From Leptolyngbya sp. Cla-17 (lineage in GTDB: Bacteria > Cyanobacteriota > Cyanobacteriia > Leptolyngbyales > Leptolyngbyaceae), in assembly GCF_016807185.1 (NCBI RefSeq), contig NZ_JAEVYN010000003.1:186001-250000 (forward strand): 64,000 bases of DNA. The letters are read 5' to 3'. The notes below the pieces were generated by a model. That model was not told the origin of the DNA. It was given only the letters and a program-made list of their open reading frames with translations, and searched no databases. The translations under genes and the position numbers were made by a program. This document shows positions 37,377 to 44,563 of the stretch, one piece after another (position 1 is the stretch's first letter; each line of letters starts with the position of its first letter).

Positions 37377-38672
37377 TTACTCTCTCTCCTCGTAGTCAAT
37401 CGGGAGGTTGTCCTCAATCTCAAAGAGGGCAGTTTGTTGCTCATTCACAACTTCTACGCCGCTAGTTTCCACCTCCGGAGGTATTTCCGTCAGTAGAGGA
37501 TTGTTGTTCTCTAACCTTGAACTAACTATAGGCACTTGTGTTTGGACAATAGCCAGATCCATGCGTGTTTGCCCAATAATTCCTGGCTCGCGTTCAGTCA
37601 GTGACTCCTTCGCCTGGAGCCACGCCTGCAAGGATTGGAAGTAGGCAATATCATCCAGGTTGATTGCGCCCAACTCATTGAGTCCCTCCAGTTGCCATCG
37701 ACCTGCATTCAAATCATAGTGCTGATGATGATTGATGGCGGACACCATCACAGTATCGCCTCGCTGCATCCAAAGGGTATCAGTGGTTGAGTTATAGCCG
37801 ACTTGATAATCTCCCAAACCATTGGTGACATGATTCTGCTGCGATTCATCCAGTCTCACCCCTCCCTGTGATTCCTGATAAGAAAACACCTGTTCAGCGA
37901 TCGCAAGCAAGACATTTGCCCGGTTTTCCTGTTGACTCCAGTAGGTTTCCTCCCAACCGTTCTTTGATGCCTGTGCGGCTTCATCCTCCAACCGTTGGCA
38001 CTCTGCTACCCATGTGTCAATCTCCGCCCAAGTTTTTATGTCTGCTTGAGTAACGCTCTGTCCCGTTGATAAATCAAGGTTTGCCCCTTCCTGTTGAAGG
38101 TGATAGCTGCCCGCTGCATCATCCCGACTGACAACGTAAATCTTGTCCTCAACAGCTAAACGGTATAGGTGCTCGGTACTCTCAGGCGACAATTTGTAGG
38201 CAACTTCGCCCTGGCTGGCGTAGTACTCAAACAGTTGTTCAACGGCATTGGCAATTGAGCCGCGATCGTCTTCAGTGACAATGTGATCCTGGTTCCATTG
38301 CTGTTGTGCTTGCTGCTGAACGGCTCGTAAATCAACATCTCCAACCACATCCTGTTGCTCAAGGTAGTCCCGCAGCGCTTGAAAGTCTTGAAGTTGCTCT
38401 TCCGTAATTTGAGTGTCGGGTTCAGGAACAAATGCCTGCTCATGGAAGTTAACGCACCAATTGCTATCATTTGCCTCAATCCAGAGGGCATCGGACTCTG
38501 GATCGTAAACCAGGGTGTGCTTGTCCCCCTGGTATTGCCAGCACTCATCACTGATTGGCTCAACCCATCCGTACTGCTGGGCTAGGGCAAACGTGCGTTC
38601 CAAAATTGGGCGAATCTCATTGGCTCTTTGCTCCTGTTCTTGCCAGTATTGCGAGTCTGATATTTCAGGCAT
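37377..38672 (-). CDS. Three-repeat hypothetical protein
   Basis: The 431-residue acidic soluble protein starts 2 bases after the stop of the nested membrane-protein gene, with a GAAGGAAG ribosome site. It contains three repeats of about 110 residues (about 10-110, 130-235, 240-350), each with a helix (such as RTFALAQQYGW, QLFEYYASQGE, QVFSYQESQGG), a beta hairpin with YDPESDALWIEA or YNSTTDTLWMQR, and a closing D-FQAL-YL helix. Related modules occur in the giant helicase C-terminus. No catalytic motif. The operon link to relaxase suggests a transfer-accessory protein. Confidence 0.78.
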   Translation of the reverse strand: MPEISDSQYWQEQEQRANEIRPILERTFALAQQYGWVEPISDECWQYQGDKHTLVYDPESDALWIEANDSNWCVNFHEQAFVPEPDTQITEEQLQDFQALRDYLEQQDVVGDVDLRAVQQQAQQQWNQDHIVTEDDRGSIANAVEQLFEYYASQGEVAYKLSPESTEHLYRLAVEDKIYVVSRDDAAGSYHLQQEGANLDLSTGQSVTQADIKTWAEIDTWVAECQRLEDEAAQASKNGWEETYWSQQENRANVLLAIAEQVFSYQESQGGVRLDESQQNHVTNGLGDYQVGYNSTTDTLWMQRGDTVMVSAINHHQHYDLNAGRWQLEGLNELGAINLDDIAYFQSLQAWLQAKESLTEREPGIIGQTRMDLAIVQTQVPIVSSRLENNNPLLTEIPPEVETSGVEVVNEQQTALFEIEDNLPIDYEERE

Positions 38673-38674
38673 GG

Positions 38675-39607
38675 TTACTTCCTTCCTCCCAATTTGATGA
38701 GAACATCATTGATCCGGTTGTTAATATGGCTCATTCCCCTGGGATGGTATTGAATGAGTGATGCGGTAAGGGATGCCGTACAGAAGATGATGAGGACTAT
38801 CTCAAGAGGTTTGGCGAAGTTCCATTTCTTCTTCCCAATCGGAATCTCCAGCCACGGACGGCTCTGGTTCCTGTTTTGGTCGGGTGTTGAAGATGGGTCG
38901 GGATGGACTGACTTCGAGTTCATCGGAGATGTGGGAAGTGTTTTCAGTTGTGCCTTCAGTTCGAGGACGCTTTGATTCGTCTGCTTCAGTTGTTCGGTAA
39001 TCAAGTTCAGGCGCTGTCCAGTCGAATCCTCCACTTTCTGTTGAGGTTGTTGTGGTAAAGACTTCTTCAAGTCTTCCAAAGTCTCCTGCAAGTTGACTAA
39101 GGGCATCTGAAGATCGGTTCGCCTGGATGTTGTCTCCAGCAATTGTTTGAGTGTGATCAAACTCTTGGGCAAGGGTTGGAGCAGGGTAATCAGTTGCTCC
39201 ATCTGCTCGGCTGTGGCAGGTGCTGGAGCTGTCCACCCTTCCCACAAATTCGGGGGGATTTGTTTCGCTTGAGGATGAGACCGTCCAAGGTTCTGACGAT
39301 AGTTGACTGCCTGATTGTGTGTCGGAACTGTTGGGGGCCTTGCTGCTGTTGCCCGATCGCTCTGGAGTTGGGTTTTCGGTGTCGGGTGTCCTGAGACTAC
39401 CTGCTGCCCATTGATCTGTTCCGGGGGCGACTCCAGTAACGGACCCGTGATCGCTGACTTCTGCGGCATCTGAGTTGTCTGTGCTGCTGTCTTCGGCTGA
39501 GGGACTTCCAGAACCGTGCTTGCTGGTGGTGATTGCAATGTCGGCGGGGAGAGTGAGTTTGCCTCCTTCGCTTCTGTAATCTTGTCTTTCATTTCTTGAA
39601 AAATCAT
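38675..39607 (-). CDS. Coiled-coil membrane protein nested in the relaxase gene (MobB-like arrangement)
   Basis: The ATG at 39607 has GGAG 9 bases upstream, though the frame is open to 39667. The 310-residue product has a Pro-rich N-terminus, a helical coiled-coil middle (about 130-215, e.g. LITEQLKQTNQSVLELKAQL) and one membrane helix near the C-terminus (PLEIVLIIFCTASLTASLI). It runs in the +1 frame relative to the relaxase, overlapping its C-terminal 289 codons, and is followed at 2 bases by the next gene, so it sits properly in the operon. The relaxase frame is low-complexity here. RSF1010 mobB, nested in mobA, likewise encodes a membrane protein aiding transfer; homology is not claimed. 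Confidence 0.75.
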   Translation of the reverse strand: MIFQEMKDKITEAKEANSLSPPTLQSPPASTVLEVPQPKTAAQTTQMPQKSAITGPLLESPPEQINGQQVVSGHPTPKTQLQSDRATAARPPTVPTHNQAVNYRQNLGRSHPQAKQIPPNLWEGWTAPAPATAEQMEQLITLLQPLPKSLITLKQLLETTSRRTDLQMPLVNLQETLEDLKKSLPQQPQQKVEDSTGQRLNLITEQLKQTNQSVLELKAQLKTLPTSPMNSKSVHPDPSSTPDQNRNQSRPWLEIPIGKKKWNFAKPLEIVLIIFCTASLTASLIQYHPRGMSHINNRINDVLIKLGGRK

Positions 39608-40715
39608 AGTCATTATCTCCAATGAGAGGAGTTGGGTGGTGGTTGATCGCCTGTTGTAGATCAACAAAGCTCACCTGTCCTGGTTGTTGCAGAACCAAAC
39701 GCTCAATTTCTTCACTGCGATAATCGATGCCTTGTTCAGCCAAAACGGTCAGGCTCTGAGCGACCAGGGTTTGTACGAGTTCCTGTGAGGTCTGAGTCAT
39801 GAGTGGATGAATCGGAGCTATTTGCAGCATTTGAGCAGCGATCGCTTGCTCGTGCCAGTGCTTTAACAGGTCAAATCGAGGGATATCATGTTTGCGGCTA
39901 CGAGTCACACGGGTTGCTGCCCACTCCTTTGTTTTGCTGCTGGCATCCACTCCAACCGCCGCTTCAATTTGCTGGGACCGGGTGCTAAACGCCTTAAGTT
40001 GACGGTCAGAAAACCCTTCCAAATCCCAAAGTCCGTGACGCTGATCTGTGACATGAATTCGGTAGCCCAAGGCTTGAACCTGCAATGCCAACTCATTCCG
40101 GTAAATCTGACCCAGTAGCATCTTGGCGTGATAAATTTCAGCATTATCCAGGCTCTGCCACCTGCCGTTATCAGGTCGGCGCTGGAGATTCAGAATGACG
40201 TTGTGAGTGTGAATCTGTGGATCGAGTGAACGGCTGGTGTCGTGGTGAAAACTGGCGATCGCTAACTTTCCGGTTCGCACTTTGCGCCGTTTGCCTCCCT
40301 CCCGCAAGCAAACGATGGCGTAACGGTCTTCCATGACTTGCAACATCCTGGCATTTGCCTGCTGTTGAGCGTCCTCTAATCGGTGGTCTCCAAATACCAA
40401 CGCCTGAATACTGACCGATTTAGGCGCACTGGTAGTTACATCAATGCCAGCGCGTTCAGTCGGGGGAGTTTTATTGGCATCTCTAGCATTGAGTTGCTGT
40501 TGATGCAATCGAAGCTTGTCAATCAGGACCTCTCCCGTTGCCGATCTGCCATTTAGCAGGTTTTCCAACTCAAAGTGGTTGACCGATCCTCCCACACCCA
40601 ACGGCTGCAACAACTTTCCACTCCAGTGAGATACCTGCATTTGGCTAGAAACATTTTGGGATGCGTAATAGTGGCTGGCGTGGGATGGAGAGACATTGGT
40701 GAGTGAAACAACCAT
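38802..40715 (-). CDS. MobF (TrwC-type) conjugative relaxase lacking a helicase domain
   Basis: The 637-residue protein nicks oriT and pilots the transferred strand. Residues 1-300 form a TrwC-type relaxase domain: catalytic Tyr pair Y16/Y17, D92 in GIDVTTSAPKSVS, and the metal-binding triad H158, H169, H171 in FHHDTSRSLDPQIHTHNV, with the 11/13 spacing known for TrwC. From about residue 370 the protein is Ser/Thr/Glu-rich and disordered, and the helicase domain usual in MobF proteins is absent. That tail overlaps the nested gene. It starts 7 bases after the accessory-protein stop. Confidence 0.9.
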   Translation of the reverse strand: MVVSLTNVSPSHASHYYASQNVSSQMQVSHWSGKLLQPLGVGGSVNHFELENLLNGRSATGEVLIDKLRLHQQQLNARDANKTPPTERAGIDVTTSAPKSVSIQALVFGDHRLEDAQQQANARMLQVMEDRYAIVCLREGGKRRKVRTGKLAIASFHHDTSRSLDPQIHTHNVILNLQRRPDNGRWQSLDNAEIYHAKMLLGQIYRNELALQVQALGYRIHVTDQRHGLWDLEGFSDRQLKAFSTRSQQIEAAVGVDASSKTKEWAATRVTRSRKHDIPRFDLLKHWHEQAIAAQMLQIAPIHPLMTQTSQELVQTLVAQSLTVLAEQGIDYRSEEIERLVLQQPGQVSFVDLQQAINHHPTPLIGDNDYDFSRNERQDYRSEGGKLTLPADIAITTSKHGSGSPSAEDSSTDNSDAAEVSDHGSVTGVAPGTDQWAAGSLRTPDTENPTPERSGNSSKAPNSSDTQSGSQLSSEPWTVSSSSETNPPEFVGRVDSSSTCHSRADGATDYPAPTLAQEFDHTQTIAGDNIQANRSSDALSQLAGDFGRLEEVFTTTTSTESGGFDWTAPELDYRTTEADESKRPRTEGTTENTSHISDELEVSPSRPIFNTRPKQEPEPSVAGDSDWEEEMELRQTS

Positions 40716-40721
40716 CGATCG

Positions 40722-41210
40722 CTACCTTGGTGCTAAAGTCTCTGCTTCAATTTGCTGTAGCCGCAGCTTCAGTGATTCAATCAACTCTTTTCGCTTCAGC
40801 TTGAGGGTATCGCTGGCAGTATCTGTCGCTACACATTCCAGCAGGACAAAACAGGCTTCCTGGGTTTTCTGAAGCAGGGATAGGTGAGTCAACGGATTCA
40901 AGTGCGATCGCTGGTCGTCCACCTGTTCTTGCATCGACTCCACCCTTTCCATCAGTTTCTCCATGAGCGGCGTGGCGGGTTGGAAGTTCGCGGAAGTGGA
41001 TGGAGAGGCATTGGAAACCGCTGACTTTTCACCAAAACTCCCATCTGGAAGTAATTGGCATCCAGCTTCCTGGGCGGCTTTGCCCAGTCGAATCCAGTTG
41101 CGGATGACATGAATCGGTTTTGCGCCGCGATCGCGGGCGATTTGTTCAATCTCCTGCCCTTCCACAATTGGCAGGGTGATATGGAAATCTTTGGAAGTTC
41201 TGGTGCTCAT
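40722..41210 (-). CDS. Putative relaxosome accessory DNA-binding protein
   Basis: I place the start at ATG 41210 (MSTRTSKDFHITLPIVEGQE, 162 residues), since the upstream extension to 41270 only translates TGGAAAT repeats. The N-terminal ~50 residues, FHITLPIVEGQEIEQIARDR then VIRNWIRLGKAAQ, fit a beta-strand plus two helices as in ribbon-helix-helix proteins such as TrwA/MobC/NikA. The C-terminal part is a coiled coil (MEKLMERVESMQEQVDD). It immediately precedes the relaxase, the position of trwA in R388. DNA binding to the upstream repeats is inference. Confidence 0.6.
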   Translation of the reverse strand: MSTRTSKDFHITLPIVEGQEIEQIARDRGAKPIHVIRNWIRLGKAAQEAGCQLLPDGSFGEKSAVSNASPSTSANFQPATPLMEKLMERVESMQEQVDDQRSHLNPLTHLSLLQKTQEACFVLLECVATDTASDTLKLKRKELIESLKLRLQQIEAETLAPR

Positions 41211-41389
41211 GGAGATGGAAAAGCCTGGAAATGGCACTTGGAAATGGAAAGGGAATGGAATTTCCATCAAGCCGTTGGGTGTGGGAGGTCAGATGAGGTG
41301 AATGCTGGAATTTCCATTCCCTACCGTACCGCTGTCATCTGACTGGGAGATGGCACAAATCTGCCAACTTCGCGCAAAATCGCAGACCA
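41211..41389. other. Candidate oriT / accessory-protein operator region
   Basis: The non-coding stretch upstream of the accessory gene carries direct repeats TGGAAATGG at 41226-41234 and 41239-41247 and partial copies nearby. It also has a long interrupted inverted repeat, GGGAATGGAATTTCCA (41251-41266) and TGGAATTTCCATTCCC (41306-41321), matching at all but the central base. In MobF plasmids oriT lies next to the accessory gene, so this is the best oriT candidate. The nic site cannot be assigned. Confidence 0.5.
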
Positions 41390-41430
41390 GTGCCATACGC
41401 CAGTTAGATCATCGGTTTAGTCTGAAAATA
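41390..41430 (+). repeat. Copy 5 of the GTGCCATAC intergenic element
   Basis: GTGCCATACGCCAGTTAG begins at 41390; downstream GGTTTAGTCTGAAAATAG matches the distal part of the copy at 44498 (GATTTAGTCTGAAATC). It lies 186 bases before the ParM-type gene, ahead of the iterons. Confidence 0.75.
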
Positions 41431-41472
41431 GTAAAGCTCAAAAAGGTTATCTGGATTCACTTTCAGAAATAG

Positions 41473-41558
41473 TACCGACCATTTACCGACCATCTACCGA
41501 CCCAAAAAAGCAGTTCTGAGCCATCGACTGACCATCTACCGACCATTCAACGACCAAA
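41473..41558. repeat. Two blocks of 11-bp iterons, candidate ParM-system centromere
   Basis: Block one (41473-41505) is three 11-bp units: TACCGACCATT, TACCGACCATC, TACCGACCCAA. Block two (41526-41558) is GACTGACCATC, TACCGACCATT, CAACGACCAAA, after a 20-base spacer. The 11-bp period (one helical turn), paired blocks and place right before the actin-like gene match the layout of parC of plasmid R1, which binds ParR and acts as centromere and operator. Ribosome-site-like AGAGG follows before the ATG. Confidence 0.75.
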
Positions 41559-41575
41559 AGAGGTAACAACAAGCA

Positions 41576-42724
41576 ATGGTAAGTGTTACAGCCGTGCCCA
41601 TTTCAACATCCACACCAGAGAAGCCTGCCACGATTTACCTTGCTGGGGACTTGGGCAAGTCTGCCTGTAAGTTTCTCTATTGGAATACTGCTGAAGAACT
41701 CCAACCACTTTGGTTGGGGTCTGACGTAGCTGAAGGAGTCAGCCCCTCCGTTATCCACAAATTTGATGCGGCTGGAGACCTGGCTGAATCTGTCTGGTTG
41801 CAACTGGGCGACAGCACGATTCTGGTGGGTAACTCCGCTGCCGATTATGGCAGTAGCTTTTCGGCGGACAAAGTTCAGGTTGCCGCCTATCAAATTGTCG
41901 CAGCGCTGGGCTTAGCGGCGATTCACCTGGGGATTCAGGCGTACAACGCGGTCATTTCCCTGGCAGTTCCACTCAACGAGTATCGCTTCAAAGCGGAGAT
42001 TGAGACCCGGTTGAGGGAGATCGGAGAAGGCGTAGTCTTCTGCGGACGGCAGCAGCAATTTACTGTGACTCCCTCCTTTTACCCAGAAGGCACAGGGCTA
42101 TACCTGCTGCACAAAAAAGAGCGAGAACAAGCGATCGCTGATCCCTACACCCGACGAGTCGTTGTCTTGATGATGGGGCACCGCAACTTATCTGTTCTCG
42201 TCTTTGAGGGTGGTAGACTCAACGCGAACCAGTCCCAAACCAGTGACAACTTAGGGTTTTGGAATTGTTTCAAGGCGGATGCAACCTCCTCTGGTATCCG
42301 GGAAGCCGATTATCCCTCACTCATGGCAGCGGTTACCAGCGGCAAGCCGCAACAGCTTTCTAAAGTGGCAGGTGGCTTGAAAGATTTTTCAACGGCAGCA
42401 CAAGCAGTCAGAGAAGGTTTGACGAGTCGAGTGGAAACCTTCTGCCGCGATAACGTGATGGATCTGCTGATTAATAGCGATCGCCAGACCGATGTGTTGA
42501 TTGGAGGGGGAGTGGCGCATGTGATGCGCTCTGAGTTGCGGGACTACTTCACCGAGTTGGGATTGGCTGAGAATTTGTACTTTGCTGATATCGTGGGTGG
42601 GCGATTGTTGACCCTGGCAGAGCAAACCCGTAATGCTCAAGGAGACCTGGCGCGTCCACTCCGTTTTGCGGATGTGTATGGGTTAGCTCAGGCACTGGCA
42701 GGCAAAGTGAATCGGGGGCGTTAG
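41576..42724 (+). CDS. parM: ParM/StbA-type actin-like partition ATPase
   Basis: The 382-residue protein shows actin-fold motifs: phosphate-1 loop LAGDLGKSACKFLYW near residue 22, a phosphate-2-like segment VLMMGHRNLSVLVFEGG near 208, and the adenosine motif VLIGGGVAHVM near 305. Such proteins form filaments that push plasmid copies apart. It follows the 11-bp iteron blocks and precedes a small gene by 8 bases, giving the parC-parM-parR order. The phosphate-2 loop departs from the usual DIGGGT, as in other divergent plasmid actins. Confidence 0.8.
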   Translation: MVSVTAVPISTSTPEKPATIYLAGDLGKSACKFLYWNTAEELQPLWLGSDVAEGVSPSVIHKFDAAGDLAESVWLQLGDSTILVGNSAADYGSSFSADKVQVAAYQIVAALGLAAIHLGIQAYNAVISLAVPLNEYRFKAEIETRLREIGEGVVFCGRQQQFTVTPSFYPEGTGLYLLHKKEREQAIADPYTRRVVVLMMGHRNLSVLVFEGGRLNANQSQTSDNLGFWNCFKADATSSGIREADYPSLMAAVTSGKPQQLSKVAGGLKDFSTAAQAVREGLTSRVETFCRDNVMDLLINSDRQTDVLIGGGVAHVMRSELRDYFTELGLAENLYFADIVGGRLLTLAEQTRNAQGDLARPLRFADVYGLAQALAGKVNRGR

Positions 42725-42732
42725 AGAAGCCG

Positions 42733-43260
42733 ATGGCACTTTCAAAAGTTGCTAAGAAACAGACGGGGCGATCTCGCCGGGAGTTTTCCTACAAGGCAGA
42801 AGACGGTACGACCGTTGCTCTTCTCATTGATTACTTCAATGGCAAACTTGCCTCTCTCATTTCGATTCGAGAAGGCAAACGTCGAGCACTGGAAGCGATG
42901 GCAGGGTTTTGGCAAGCCTATGCGCTCAGGGCGAGTGGTGCTGAAACCGATCAGCAAAAGGAGGCTGCCCGGTATTCGATCACGGTATTGAGCCAGCAAA
43001 TTCGGGCGATTTGTGAGGACTTTGGCGTAGTGTCGCCTTTTACTGAGTCACTACCAACCGCCAACGCTAACTCAACGGTGCTTGATGCCCTGATGCAGCT
43101 TCTGCAATCTGGCTCGTCCACGACTCAGCACGTTTCACCACTCAAATCTGCCCCTGAGTCAATTCAACACTCTAGCTCAGCTTTAAAAGCAGACAGAGTG
43201 TCTGTTGGACTGGAAGCAATTTATGTCGATGACGACGAACTATTAGGAGACCTGGCATGA
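42733..43260 (+). CDS. Candidate ParR-type partition adaptor
   Basis: The 175-residue protein has a basic start, a compact helical N-terminal domain (about 20-100; LLIDYFNGKLASLISIREGK) and a polar C-terminal tail ending in an acidic stretch. Position straight after the ParM-like gene and size agree with ParR, which binds iterons by its N-terminus and ParM by its C-terminus. No clear ribbon-helix-helix signature is visible, so this is a context call. Its stop overlaps the following small gene by 4 bases. Confidence 0.55.
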   Translation: MALSKVAKKQTGRSRREFSYKAEDGTTVALLIDYFNGKLASLISIREGKRRALEAMAGFWQAYALRASGAETDQQKEAARYSITVLSQQIRAICEDFGVVSPFTESLPTANANSTVLDALMQLLQSGSSTTQHVSPLKSAPESIQHSSSALKADRVSVGLEAIYVDDDELLGDLA

Positions 43261-43403
43261 CTGAATTCATGAATGGCGTGATGATAACGACTGGTGTTTT
43301 AGCGATCGCCCTCCATGTGTTTGCCCTCATTCGGCAGAAGAGAAATCGCCGCCCTATTCACTACCTTCCTCCGACACGCTCACAGGAGTGGTTTGAGCAA
43401 TGA
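43257..43403 (+). CDS. 48-residue single-helix membrane protein
   Basis: ATG at 43257 overlaps the preceding stop (ATGA), and its TGA at 43401-43403 overlaps the next ATG at 43400. The peptide has one hydrophobic segment (GVMITTGVLAIALHVFALI) followed by a basic RQKRNRRP stretch and a polar tail. Exact 4-base overlaps on both sides are strong evidence for a real translated gene. Function unknown. Confidence 0.68.
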   Translation: MTEFMNGVMITTGVLAIALHVFALIRQKRNRRPIHYLPPTRSQEWFEQ

Positions 43404-44476
43404 TGACGCTACCGCTTAGACGTTGGGCTGGTGTGGGGATGGTAGGGGTCACGGGAGTCATTCCACTGGCACCATTGATTGGAGCAACGGTACAAAAAAC
43501 TACGGCTCAAGCTCAACCCCCAATCCCGACAACTCTTTCTCCCAGTTTGATTGCACCAGGTCTCTCTACAGCAACCAGCCCCTCAACCACGAAATTCAAC
43601 CTCACTTTCAAACAACAGCCAGCAGCAAAACAACGCTCCAAGTCTTCTAAACCTGAGAGCAAAATGTCCAAAAGTAGGGCGAAGTCATCGACAGATCTAT
43701 CGGGTGATGCTCCAACCACAGCACCAGTTCAACGACAGGTAGTGCCCCCAACGTCCACTTTTATTCGAGTGCGGGTTGCCTCTCACTCAAACCAATTGCA
43801 AATTGCCACCTCTACTCCAGCAGATATCCTTGATGCTGATGGCAAGGTTGTTGCCAGTCTAAACTCCAATCACCCGTACTTGGCAGAGATCGGCTCCAAT
43901 GGCTTGCAGGTTGGCTCTCAAACCATTCCCAATGGCGCGTTGATTAATCCAGGTTCAGACGGTTTGACATTCGTGGATGGGCATTGGTATCGGGGAGTTA
44001 TGCAGCTTGTGTATGACGGGGAAAGCCTGCTGGCAATTAACTGGGTTGACCTGGAAGAATATCTTTACGGCGCAGTTGGGTCTGAGATGCCACCTTCATG
44101 GAACATTGAAGCGCTGTCCTCACAAGCAATCGCTGCCCGTTCCTATGCTCTTTCATTTTTAGAGCAACCTGCCAGTCCATACTTCGATCTTGGCAATGAT
44201 GAATACCATCAAGTCTACCGGGGTGTTGAGGCTGAAACTGATTCGACAATCGCTGCTGTAGACTCTACTCGCGCTCAGGTGCTGACCCAAAACGGGCGAA
44301 TTTTGATGGCGCAGTATGCCTCCACGGAGGAGGTTAGCCGTGAGGCTCATGGGGGAGTGGGCATGAGTCAAACAGGAGCACAGAATTTGGCGGAAGCAGG
44401 CTACCATTACGCTTCCATTCTGCAAACCTATTACCCATCCGCTCAACTCTCACTGCTATCCACAACCAGCAACTGA
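43400..44476 (+). CDS. SpoIID/LytB-like secreted protein, shortened
   Basis: The 358-residue protein has a signal peptide ending near AQAQ, a polar linker, and a SpoIID domain (about 120-350). EEYLYGAVGSEMPPSWNIEA then LSSQAIAARSYAL is the family core, and GGVGMSQTGAQNLAEAGY the closing motif. SpoIID acts as a lytic transglycosylase or amidase enhancer on peptidoglycan. Between ILMAQYASTEE and the closing motif the usual segment (the YFSS...GG region and about 60-80 residues) is missing, so catalytic activity is doubtful. An ATGA overlap links it to the small membrane gene. Confidence 0.82.
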   Translation: MMTLPLRRWAGVGMVGVTGVIPLAPLIGATVQKTTAQAQPPIPTTLSPSLIAPGLSTATSPSTTKFNLTFKQQPAAKQRSKSSKPESKMSKSRAKSSTDLSGDAPTTAPVQRQVVPPTSTFIRVRVASHSNQLQIATSTPADILDADGKVVASLNSNHPYLAEIGSNGLQVGSQTIPNGALINPGSDGLTFVDGHWYRGVMQLVYDGESLLAINWVDLEEYLYGAVGSEMPPSWNIEALSSQAIAARSYALSFLEQPASPYFDLGNDEYHQVYRGVEAETDSTIAAVDSTRAQVLTQNGRILMAQYASTEEVSREAHGGVGMSQTGAQNLAEAGYHYASILQTYYPSAQLSLLSTTSN

Positions 44477-44497
44477 ATGTCAGACATTTCCTGACCC

Positions 44498-44535
44498 GTG
44501 CCATACCGGTGCAAGATCGCAGATTTAGTCTGAAA
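44498..44535 (+). repeat. Copy 6 of the GTGCCATAC intergenic element
   Basis: GTGCCATACCGGTGCAAG starts at 44498, followed by ATCGCAGATTTAGTCTGAAA. It lies 66 bases before the GTG start of the pentapeptide-repeat gene, in the same direction. The distal TTTAGTCTGAAA block is shared with the copy at 41390. Confidence 0.7.
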
Positions 44536-44563
44536 TCATTGAGTGTAAATCAGAGGTCATTCA

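Noticed and set aside
41211..41270. Upstream extension of the relaxosome accessory protein (MMEIPFPFHFQ...)
   Set aside because: It only translates the TGGAAAT repeat region; the ATG at 41210 begins the conserved-looking domain.
41473..41558. CRISPR array
   Set aside because: Repeats are 11 bp without spacers; they fit partition iterons instead.
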